Shown here piece after piece: positions 37,001 to 46,308 of a stretch of DNA of 64,000 nucleotides (position 1 is its first letter; the number at the start of each line of letters is the position of its first letter). The notes below the pieces were generated by a model that saw nothing but the letters and a program-made list of their open reading frames with translations, was not told where the DNA came from and did no database searches. The stretch is taken from the NCBI RefSeq assembly GCF_000226095.1, contig NC_016478.1:3834001-3898000 (forward strand), read 5' to 3'. The position numbers were made by a program, and so were the translations under genes. This DNA is from Thermothelomyces thermophilus ATCC 42464. Its lineage: Eukaryota > Ascomycota > Sordariomycetes > Sordariales > Chaetomiaceae.

Positions 37001-37601
37001 CCTACCTTTAATAGCTTAGCCTCGAACCAAACAATAAAGGCGGTAAACGGTTTATCGTCTCTCTATCGTAGGAATTCCAATTCCGATAAGGCTACCATCT
37101 TCTTATAGGGGTTAGAGAAGATACTTTCGAGATATTGGAGGAACTAAGTTAGGTCGTACCTAACTTTCGGGCCTATAGATTTGTAGTAGGCTGTAACTTA
37201 GGTCTATACCTAGTACGTAAGGTTTCCCTGGATAAAGACCTATTAGTTATAATTAGAGCCGATAAAATCTCGATTAGCTATAAGGACGTGTTCTATCGTG
37301 CTCTTCTATACTACAAAGAGTCCCTTTTCACTATTAAAAGGTTATCTAGTTAGGAGACGCTTCTACTATGGCCGTTAAGCTTTAGAGGGTACCCTAGCTA
37401 ACTTAGAGGTTAGGACAGATTAGGTTTAAGATACCTAAAGGGTGTCGATCGTAGTATTTTACTATTCTATTACTACTTAAAGGGAGTAGATAAGTTCCTA
37501 TAATTCTACTAAGCCTAAAGGCCTATATACTCCTAAATCCGCTATAACTACATTATCGATAACTCCCTTAGGGAGTTACTATTAGTAGAAGGTAGTCAAA
37601 A

Positions 37602-37929
37602 TGTAATATACTAGCCTTATAGCATCTATAGATAAGCGTATAATATTTTATTTGACTACCTTAGGGAGGAAAAAGAGGAAAAATATAAGAGTCGTATAGA
37701 GGAGTGCCTTTTAACTAATGTATATATATATAATCTAGGTAGGGCCCGGTTAGGCTCCAGGTCAGATACTAACCGGGCCTTGGCCGCGTGTCTACTAGAC
37801 AAGTTACGAACGAGTAACGAACGCTCTATAGACCTGTAGGGTATATAGGAGTAGGGCGGGGTAGGTCTATTCTGTGCCTAGGTAAAGCCTAGGTATTGTC
37901 TAGCCTAGGTATAGCCTGGGCCTATAATA
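37602..37929 (-). repeat. 5' LTR of outer Gypsy fossil
   Basis: On the plus strand it starts TGTAATATACTAGCC and ends CCTATAATA. It is followed by TATAG. Confidence 0.88.
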
Positions 37930-37934
37930 TATAG

Positions 37935-38833
37935 AGGTAAAAAGAGTAACTAGACGTTATTCTTGAAATATACCTATATAAAATCCTTAATTATATAGCT
38001 ATTATAACTGTCTAATATGAGGAATCGTCGTTATAAAGGATCTTATAGCTATATATAGGGGATAAACACCTCTTATAGCTATTCTAATGTAATGGTATTA
38101 TTAGTCTAGCCTGTTTCGGTTATTATAAACTTCTAATCCCTTAATTCCGTCTTATCGATAGGAAACCACTATTATTAAAGACTCTTGCCCTTAAAGATGA
38201 CGACCAGAGGGAGTAATATCCCTATTACTGAGATACACTTAATAAATAAAGTCTAGGCATACGAACTAGAGACCTTTCGTTAAATTATATGTATTTTGGC
38301 ATTTCTAACTACTAGACCGTTAGTTCCCTGCCCTTCTATAATGCTATATTTGTCATAGTTCTAATGGTTAGCTAGTAGGATATCCTTAATAGCTAGATAA
38401 CTTAGTCATAGCTACTAACTATATATAACTAAGTTAGTAGCGCTATTGATATAGACTAATTCTATCTTACGGGCTCGGTAGGTTTTAAGAATAGGGTATC
38501 TATAAAGAAATCAGGCCATCTAGCCTTTTCCAACTATCGTATAGCTAGCTCCTTATGCCTAGAGAATACGGCTAGCGAATTCCTTGATTTACAAATAGGT
38601 TAGTAGAAGACCTAGGGTAGCTTAGATCAATATCTACTAGGTAAGCTATTCTTCTTATACCTGACTAAGAGACTGACGCGGTTCGGCTGCAATTGAACGT
38701 ATTTGACTGCCTCGGATACGGTTAAATAAGGTGGTGGTTAGAATTCCGAATTCCTGGCTAATACTTCGAATTGAAGAGCGAGTATTGTGGTATTTTGTAA
38801 CCGCATCCTGTAAATCTTGTTCAGTATAAGCCA
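37935..38833 (-). pseudogene. pogo-type transposase, N-terminal and core part
   Basis: Begins with an ATG at 38833 and MAYTEQDLQDAVTKYHN, then a pipsqueak-type helix-turn-helix (IRSISQEFGILTTTLFNRI, residues about 18-40) as in Fot1/pogo transposases. This first segment of about 60 codons is open. Beyond 38650 many stops interrupt it, but the expected DDE-domain order can be followed (SLAVFSRHKEL, then a TNGLV-like and an IFKGK-like stretch near 38170). It ends where the outer LTR element is inserted. Inactive. Confidence 0.8.
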
Positions 38834-38942
38834 TCTTTGACTGTTGAATATACCTACGAAGTTTGAAGTGGTTTGAGAAAAAGTTGGGCAAGTTGTGGTA
38901 GATTGAAGTGGTTGGGTTGAAGTTGCGGTGTGGGCTTGGCAT

Positions 38943-38984
38943 GTGTTCCATTGATGGGTTGTTCCGTTGATAGGGGGTTCGACT
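38943..38984 (-). repeat. Right terminal inverted repeat of pogo-type element
   Basis: Reads AGTCGAACCCCC on the minus strand and is followed by TA on the plus strand (38985-38986), the second copy of the target duplication. Confidence 0.93.
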
Positions 38985-39776
38985 TAATAGTTGTAATTCA
39001 TCATTAATTAGTATCTTCTTGCACATGACGAAGTATTCGCGCGCTGCTTTGGCAGCTCAATAAAATCATCCCCAATACTAGCTTGCCAATCTCCCGTCGT
39101 CTCAGGTTTCAGCTTCTTGGGGACATATGTTCTTAGCACAAGACTAATCGGAAGTGGATCATGCCCTTTCCTCGGTGCTTCTGCAAAATAATACTTTAGT
39201 ATCCCTGTTGTCGTCGGGGATTCTGGGAGACTAATTAAAGTAATTAGTATCACTGAGTATCAGAGTTTGTGATCATCAAAACTTGTTTGATTTTCCCGGC
39301 CACATTCTAGCCAGCGTGAAAACGTATGCAATCACCCCTCCTGGGCAGTTGTCCACCACCAACTACATCTAGCTGCCCCGGGGTTGGTGCTCCAGATCTT
39401 CTTCGGGGTCACCATATAAAGCGTGAACTATTATTATGCACCCTGTCCTGATCTCCGCCCTGGTATCTTCCAGTGCCATGCAGATGAAAATATTAGACAA
39501 CAAACATATAACCAAAAAAAAAAAAAAAAAAGAAAAGAAAACAAAAGAAAAGGGGTCATGACCAAGGCGTGAGCATCTGGGCCCGATACTTCCCGTTAAT
39601 GATGCCGTCTCCTTCGTGGCTCTCTTCTCGCCGACTCTTCGTCGGTTTCGGCAACGGCGGTGAAGTTGTCTGGCACAGCCGTACCGCTCCCGCTACCCTG
39701 TCTGACGGCCGGACCGTATGGGTCTTCGTAGGGCATAACGTATGCCTACGAACAGTTAGCAACTGGAGGTCCATGT
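38985..39776. other. Right border DNA; one doubtful ORF and an A-rich tract
   Basis: A minus-strand frame at 39008-39253 (contains KYYFAEAPRKGHDPLPISLV) ends 24 bases outside the transposon. Its composition is host-like but I recognise no family; it may be chance or the remnant of a gene hit by the insertion. An A-rich run lies at 39514-39552. TAATTA motifs occur near 39005, 39233 and 39240. Confidence 0.4.
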
Positions 39777-41482
39777 TCAGAGTGGCAGAGCCTCAATCTC
39801 TCGACTACCTACCCCATGGCCGCGGGGCTCGCCAGCCGGATCCGGCGATGGCGGCATATACTGCCTGCTCGGCCCCGCACGGGCTTCCCAATATGTCTCG
39901 TACACCCTGCTGGCGTACGGCTCATAGTACGGTAGCTCGGGCGACGTGACCGCCCCCGAACTGCCTGAGCCGTAGGTTAATAGATCAGGGTTATGCTCCG
40001 GCAGGCGCAGGGCACTGGAGAACCGCGCGTTGAAGTCGTCACCCAGCTCATCCCCGCTCGGGCTCCCGTAGGTCGCCGTGTTGGCAACGTCGTCGTGTTG
40101 CCCGTCTAAGATGGCCAACTGTTCCGTCGCCGAAGGCCGCTTATTAGGATCGATGCTTGCCATCCGGCGTATGTTGGCGTACGGCTCCGTCTTGGAGAAG
40201 TCGACCAGCCACTTGTGCAGGTCCGGCGCGCTCATTTGGGCGCACAGCTGGCGGAACTGGGGCGTGCGCGTCCAAACAATGGTGGCAAATAACGACCAGA
40301 TGTCGACCTTGGTGGTCTGCCGCTTCCTATTGAAGACCTCGGGCGCCATAAACGGCTCGGTCCCGGCGGCAGTGCGGGCCAGATCCGGGTCGTTAGACAG
40401 GCCAAAGTCGCCAAGGCAGAAGCGGTAGTTGTTTGTGTTCGTCGCGTCGTACTCCCAAAGGATGTTTTCCGGCTTGACATCGCGGTGGATGATGCGGTGG
40501 CTGGCGATGCACTCTAGGGCGAGGAGCATCTGGCGCAGGACATCGTTGGAGAGGGCGTAGGCGTCCGGGACGTTCTCGACTAGCGTCTTGAGGTTGCCGC
40601 CCATGAGCGGCATGAAGATCTCGCCCCAGTTGTCGTTCTTCCCACCGCCAGAGTAGTCGAGAATCTCGAGAATGTGCTCCTGGGAGGGTAAGGTTATTAG
40701 CGAATGAGCAAACGAGGCAGCGCGGCAGGGCGAAGGGGCAAGCTTGCATGTTTGATCGAGTCGTTTCTATTGATGCTCAAGAGATTGGCAATCTCCCTGG
40801 TCGCAAATTCGAGATTCTTGCCCGACAGCTTGTGAAACTTCTTGACGGCGATGATCTTGCCGTTGGTGGCATCCAATACCCACGAGACGGTGCCGTAGGA
40901 GCCGGCCCCAACCTCCCCACCCCACACATACTTCTTAGTCCGCGAGTTTCTTGGGCCCATCTGGTAGGGCTCGCCCTTTGGCAAGGAATAGAGACCATCT
41001 GAATGCCATTGTATTTCGAACTGGTACCAGTGGTCTTTCCCAAACGCTACCCTCGGGTTGATACCGGGGGCGACAAGGACCGACCTGGCATTGGAGCGGA
41101 ACGGGACTGTGTACGAAGTGGCGTGCGGGAGTGGCTCGACGGTACGGTTGTCGGAACTGTCGAATAGCAAGACGGCGCCTGTCTCCTCGACCAGTTGGAA
41201 GGACGCATGGACGGGCGAGATATGCGGAGAGCCTTTGCCGCTGCTGGACCTGGTGTCTGGGAGGTGTATGTCGGTGTCGCCCTTACCCAGCGTCCAGATA
41301 TGTCTCTGGTCAGCAAAGTTGACCCAGATGCCGATGGTGTCGTTGATCTTGAAGCGGAGGTGCCCATTCCTCTCGTGGTCGACGGCTTTCCGCGCGGCCG
41401 AGTTCAGCGGGGCCAAAATGAAGGCGGGCGGGAGCTGGGCATGGGTCGTTTCGGCGGTGTCGTCATAGTAGCCGTCGTCCAT
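39777..41482 (-). CDS. FHA-domain serine/threonine protein kinase, 545 aa
   Basis: Exons are 40748-41482 and 39777-40679. The N-terminal FHA domain lies at about residues 54-120 (IWTLGKGDTDIHLP, HISPVHASFQLVEE), a phosphothreonine-binding fold. The kinase domain follows: glycine loop GAGSYG (192-197), IIAVKK with lysine at about 214, IIHRDVKPENIL (about 308-319), LGDFGLS (DFG about 336-338), MAPEVF (about 357-359) and DIWSL. All catalytic residues are present, so an active kinase is expected. FHA followed by kinase is the Rad53/Cds1/Dun1-like order, but this protein is shorter than Rad53 and has one FHA, so a checkpoint role is only a possibility. The 68-nt intron uses a GC donor (CAT|GCAAGC) with a normal AG acceptor and joins SIKH to EHILEILDY in frame. 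The ATG at 41482 is the first in frame. The C-terminal 120 residues are S/P-rich and unstructured. Confidence 0.88.
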
Positions 41483-43531
41483 GGTCGGCGGTTGGGCGGT
41501 TGGCTGAACAGTGAGGGCAGCATCCGGGGAGCACCGTCTCAGGTGCAAAGTGCGGGGGGCGGCTTAAGACGGCGGGATGGCCCAGAAACGGATGCAACCC
41601 GCCTTCAGGGCGCCATGAATGTCCCTTTTAGAATCCTCCTTTTTGCACCTGGCTGGCGGGCGTGCTAAGGAAAGAGGAAAGTCAGATCAAGTGCTCGAAA
41701 GAGAATCCTATTCTTGAACGGCGCGAGAGCGACAACTCGACAGCCAACCTCCGGGACGAACCCGGCGACAGCATGCATGGCCAACGCTCGCATGGTGGCT
41801 GCTGCCACGCTGGACAGCGCGGGGCACGGGGGGCCGCGCCCGCAACGGCCCAGGTGGTTAGGCCTCGTTCGACATGCCGCCGTGAAGGCTCTCATTGGTC
41901 CCGGCACCAACCGTGGCATTCACCCAAGTCCCACCCTTGGAACAAGATGGAGTGGTATTCGGCCAGCGTGGACAAGGCTACATCATCTGCACTTCCTTTG
42001 TGTAGCGGCGGGCGACAATTCGCCAATCGCGGCACGAGCAGCGACGCCGTTCAGGCCCAAGGTACCATTCAGTCGGGCTCAGATGGTATCAGACATGACA
42101 GCCTGGCTTGCAGAGAGCGAAATTGTGCTGGTTCCAAATGGCTCGAATGATCAGGTTCCTGAAGATCGGCATAAGATGCGTGCGTGACGAGCTGCCGAGT
42201 TCGAGCCCAAATGCATTGCGAAATGGATAGACAGGTTCTTCCAATCGTAAAGTTATTTGATGATTCGGTTTGCAAGGCCCGAGAAGGGTTGCGACGATGC
42301 GCAACTCTTTGATGGTCCTCGGGCGCCGACCGTAAATCGCAACAGGATGCGAGTTTGTATCCAGAAACTGATTTAATCGGAAACGGAAGTAGACATGTTT
42401 GGTAAGCCCTTCATCACTGTACTACATGGCAGTGCGAGCAGAGTAATTAAACTGAACCGGTTCCAACCTCCTGGGAGCGAAGGCAAGAACAAAATGAGAC
42501 GCATGCCCCACCTTCCCCAAGCACCTATTCATTGTGCTTAGCGAGTTGGTTGGTTGTTTTGGTTCACGTTCATCTCCTACTGTACATTCTGATACCTTCC
42601 TTCCACGGCCAGGCCTCTTCTGTTCTGGTCAGACGAATGTAATCCGTACGATGACATGTCCAAATTCATATGGAACGGTCTTGTTGCGATACCGACAAAC
42701 AATTATTATATTCAATCAGCGTAACTTTCAAATTGATTTGATTAGTACATACAACTAAATATAAGATCATTGGGAACATGTCGCCCAAAACAAGAATGCC
42801 TCTTCTTCCATCGAGCATGTTTAAAAAATAATCAATCTTATTAAGTACCTTGGTGTGTAAGTTCCTTGATAACCCGAAGTCTGAGGTCTAATTACCTCTA
42901 AAACCCTATTCACCTTTGCGCCATCTATGTTCGACAAAAGTTGCCTAAAACTCACGTCTCCCCTCGAACCCCGTGGCGTAATTATTAATCTCATACACCT
43001 CCTTGATCCACCGCGTCCAGGTGCCCCTAGGACCCTAGGGTTGGACACAAGCTTCCCAGCATCATGCTATGCTCGTTGATCTCTTCCAAGGTTATATTAG
43101 TCGGTTCACTGCGACTCCTCGGTTCGGTTCCCCTTCGCATTCATGTTTTCATACTGGAAAAAAAAAAAAAGGAGCCCAAACCTCCGCCTCACGCTGTTTG
43201 CTTGACACTTTATTATTCGCCCCTCTTTCTCTAAGGCACGTCGTTGAAGCACGCCAGTGCTGTTGCTTCCACAGACCTTCACCAGCGGAGCAGTGTGGAA
43301 CCCAACTGAGGATATCTTCGGGAGGTAACCGCTTGTTCATCTTTAAAAGGTAATCGCTGATCGGGTCGACGGGGCCGCTGTCTCTTGTTTTAGACCTCAC
43401 CGGAACCCATCACAAACCCTAGAACCGAGTTGACCAATGGATACCGAGAAGAGATTCGCACGACCTGTCTCAACCAACGCATCATCCGCCTAATATGCCA
43501 ATAACGTGATCTTGCTCTCGCTCGGTGGACT
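41483..43531. other. Intergenic, no supported gene
   Basis: The frames at 41662-42187 (plus) overlap in two phases without domain or clear start, so I do not call them. An A12-13 run is at 43157-43170. TAATTA motifs lie near 42444, 42890 and 42979. This stretch holds the kinase promoter on the left and the 3' flank of the MFS gene on the right. Confidence 0.5.
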
Positions 43532-45040
43532 CTACGGCTCCGCCCGCAGAGGATCGGTGTCGTGCCGCCGGTTCTCCTCTCGAGCATGGGCGGCGCCGTC
43601 GTCGGTCGTCTCGTGCTTGTACAGCTTGATGTTGATGAACATGGCGAACACGCCAACGTCGTAGGCCAAGCGCAACGCGCCGGCGACCACGAAGGCGACC
43701 CAGAACCGGTCGCTGCTCGCCAGGAGGCCCGTGATGCTCGGCCCGGTGGCCGACGCGAGCGTCCGCACCACGCCGGTGATGCCCATGACGGCCGTGCGCT
43801 CCTCCGGCCTGACCACGGCCGCGATGAGGGCCGCGCGGGGCCCCTGGTCCATGTTGTTGAGCCCGAGGCGCACGAGCAACAGCGCAAAGGCCAGCGGCGC
43901 GGTCTGCGCGAGGGGGAACACCAAGACGGCGGCCGAAGAGGGGATGTGGGTGAAGACCATGGTGTTGACCAGCCCGATGTAGCGCGCCAGGGGGCCGGAA
44001 AAGATGTTGGAGAGCGAGGACAGGAAGTAGCTGACCGAGAGCATGTCGCCGAGCGCCGACTTGGCCAGGTGGAACTTGCGATCCATGTAGTAGCTCGTCA
44101 GCGACATGTTGGCCATGCCGTCGGCGAGCGAGTCGACCATGAGCAGGAACCAGAGGACCGAGATGATGGACAGGGTCTCGCGCGAGATCTGGGCGACCCA
44201 GCTCCCTCCCCCCTTCTTCTTCCCCCCCGTCTTGGGTTCATCACATTCATCACCAGCAGTAGGGCCCTCCGTTTCCCGCCGACCCGACCGGGAACCCCCG
44301 TCGCCAAGCAGCGGTTCCGACTCCCCGGTCGGGCTGCCTTCCTCCTCCTGGTCCTGGTGTTCTGCCCCCTTTCGCACCTTCAGCTCGCACCGCGCCGACA
44401 GCATCGCCGTGCAGGCCATGTTCACCAGCCCCATGATGGCGTACAGCCAGAAGCAGCCGTGATAGGCGTCCACGAGGGTCCACCCGTCCCGGGCCCGCAA
44501 CCGCTCGATGATCCTCCCGGACATCTCGGTCCCCACCGAGCTGCCCAGGCTCGCCAACGTGACGTACCAGACCAGCACGTCGGCCCGGGTGGCCGGCGTG
44601 GTCAGCTCCGAGACCATGGACTCCTCGATGGCCCGGAAGGGCCCGAAGTCGCTGCCGGTGGCGCTGATGACGCCGACGACGGCGGCGGCCAGCAGGACCC
44701 AATAGTTCTCGGACAGGGCGAAGGCGGCCCCGGAGGCGATCATGAGTGCGGACCCGGCCAGCAGCGTGCGGCGGCGGCCCACGCGGTCCGCGACCAGGGT
44801 GAGCAGCAGCGAGAGCACCACGTCGCCCGCCAGCGTCAGCGTCATGAACAGGCCGATGCGCGAGTCGGAGAAGCCCAGCTCGGCGAAGAAGAGGGCCAGG
44901 ATGAGCGAGCTGGCCCCGTACGCGAACATGCGGCAGGACCGGGCCGTGATGATGAGGCACGCGTCTCCGCCCGCCCCCGCCACGGAGAGCAGGCCGGATT
45001 CGCGGAGCGCGCCCCGCGCGATGCGGCCGAGCGAGGGCAT
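43532..45040 (-). CDS. MFS transporter (12 TM, DHA1-like), 502 aa, substrate unknown
   Basis: A single-exon membrane carrier. Helices are visible through the protein. The MFS loop 2-3 signature appears as LVADRVGRRRTLLAGS at about residues 82-97. A long hydrophilic loop between helices 6 and 7 (about residues 220-295) is rich in E, G and K. A second half follows (VLWFLLMVDSLADGMANMSL; LLLVRLGLNNMDQGPRAALIAAV; VRTLASATGPSITGLLASS). The lack of PESPR and sugar motifs separates it from the sugar transporter at 2777-4781. A proton-coupled drug, organic-acid or metal-linked exporter is possible; the sequence alone does not decide. The C-terminal tail is charged and cytosolic. The start at 45040 gives a basic leader before helix 1. 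Confidence 0.85.
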   Translation of the reverse strand: MPSLGRIARGALRESGLLSVAGAGGDACLIITARSCRMFAYGASSLILALFFAELGFSDSRIGLFMTLTLAGDVVLSLLLTLVADRVGRRRTLLAGSALMIASGAAFALSENYWVLLAAAVVGVISATGSDFGPFRAIEESMVSELTTPATRADVLVWYVTLASLGSSVGTEMSGRIIERLRARDGWTLVDAYHGCFWLYAIMGLVNMACTAMLSARCELKVRKGAEHQDQEEEGSPTGESEPLLGDGGSRSGRRETEGPTAGDECDEPKTGGKKKGGGSWVAQISRETLSIISVLWFLLMVDSLADGMANMSLTSYYMDRKFHLAKSALGDMLSVSYFLSSLSNIFSGPLARYIGLVNTMVFTHIPSSAAVLVFPLAQTAPLAFALLLVRLGLNNMDQGPRAALIAAVVRPEERTAVMGITGVVRTLASATGPSITGLLASSDRFWVAFVVAGALRLAYDVGVFAMFINIKLYKHETTDDGAAHAREENRRHDTDPLRAEP

Positions 45041-46308
45041 CCTTCCCCGTTACTGATAATTATTATTGGAGAAAAAGAGGAGGAGGAGAATTAATAAGAG
45101 AAAGAGGGGAGAAGGAGGTTTTGGTGGATGATTTCGGTAAGATAATTAATAGTCGTTTCCGACTATCCGGAATACTTCACTTGGTTCTGAAAGTCGGACG
45201 TGCCTATCAGCTCAGCAGCGTAGGGGAAGAAAGAAAGAAAGAGAGAGAAGAACGGAATCGGCCTTTCCGGGAGCTGTCGGGACCAGTCTCGGCGCCCGAG
45301 TTATCCACTTTGCGCAATCCGGGGCCGACTCGTAACTGCGATATCTCCGTGTGAATCTGCTCCTTTCAAGCATGTCGTCCGCACAATCGATTGCTCAAGA
45401 GCGAAGGAAGATCAAGAGCCCTGAACTGTTCGTGAAAAGGAAAAAAAAAAAAAAAAAAAAACTTGTGCTACGAAGCCTTTGGATGCAAGATGTCAGACGT
45501 CGTAATCTCATTAGATTGTTGCGCCATTGGGCATCGTGGAGATCCATGTATTATTACCCGCAAAGCACGATGTATTTACACCAGATTCGTACAAACCAGC
45601 CCTATATATTCCATACATTATGTATGGCTTCTTTCTATTCAGCCAGAGTAGGTGCCGTCATCCACCCAACTGTTTTCCCACTATCCCAAGAGCCACACCC
45701 AAGACGCCTTGTGGTAACATCATCATGTGTGTGCCGCCACGACCCAAGTTGAACCCTTCAGCAAACACCCCCAAGCCGTAAATTTTGCCAACCAACGCCG
45801 CGTTAACAACTAGTCATCAGAGCACAAAAGCCGGTAAATGAAACCAAAGGAAACAGGACAATATGAGAACTCGCCAGTATCTGAGAAGAAGAAGAGAAGA
45901 GAGAAATATAAGAATCGGGGCAGAACGGAACGGAATAAAGACAGGCAAAGGAAATAGAATCATTCAAAGTTCAGCTGGGTAGCATGAGTAAATTAATCCC
46001 CAAAAAGTGGATCAAGTGTCTTTGACAATCCGGCTGTTGGGGAGTGGGAGGTGGGAGGGAGGTATGGACCGGGACGATACTGCCCAAGACAAGATAGGTG
46101 ACGTAAAACAGAAAGTTGAAATCATTTCTCAACAGAAACAAGCAAAAGAAAAAATCGTATCCATAAACTCGTCATGTAGAAATTGATGAAAGAAATGGAA
46201 CGACATCACAGTGCTGAGGGAAGAATAATTATCCCCCTGCAACAAGCGACGATCGAAGACGGAGAAAAAAAAGAGCATTAATAACAGGAAATGAAACGGC
46301 GGCCTAGG
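45041..46308. other. Intergenic with A-rich homopolymer
   Basis: An A run of about 20 lies at 45441-45460. A short frame from 45372 (MSSAQSIAQERRKIKSPELF) runs into that tract as poly-lysine and is not convincing. TAATTA motifs occur near 45057, 45143 and 46227. No supported gene; the right part is the 3' flank of the zinc-finger gene. Confidence 0.5.

Larger units (their letters stand above)
23104..37929 (-). mobile_element. Outer Gypsy (Ty3-type) LTR retrotransposon fossil, minus orientation
   Basis: Bounded by two 328-base direct LTRs and a near-identical 5-bp target duplication (TATAA/TATAG). About 7.24 kb without the element nested in it. A Gypsy reverse transcriptase region is recognisable at about 34.8-35.6 kb on the minus strand (YPLPLIKETLYSLARAKWF, IKLDV, CPFRL). 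A polypurine tract (AAAAGAGAAGGGG on the minus strand) sits directly inside the left LTR, so the left LTR is the 3' one. Heavily TpA-shifted, with many breaks throughout; dead. It entered the pogo-type element and was itself entered by the inner Gypsy. Confidence 0.88.
22282..38984 (-). mobile_element. Fot1/pogo-type DNA transposon, split by nested LTR elements
   Basis: Tc1-mariner superfamily, pogo/Fot1 branch. Both ends carry the same 42-base terminal inverted repeat (AGTCGRACCCCCTATCAACG...), flanked by TA on each side. The transposase reads on the minus strand: its N-terminal and DDE-core part lies right of the insertion (37935-38833) and its C-terminal part left of it (22440-23103). Removing the insert leaves 822 + 1050 bases, about 1.87 kb, the normal size of a complete Fot1-like element. 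So a full copy was present when the LTR element landed in it. The outermost parts look much less TpA-shifted than the middle. Confidence 0.9.

Noticed and set aside
22282-38984. Host genes hidden in the AT-rich block
   Set aside because: Every recognisable piece belongs to the three transposons; no host-like exon was seen.
41662-42187. Two overlapping plus-strand frames of about 160 codons
   Set aside because: Different phases over the same DNA, no recognisable content and no convincing start.
43562-45094. A 510-codon plus-strand frame opposite the MFS gene
   Set aside because: No membrane segments or domains; the minus-strand frame has the MFS signature and helices.
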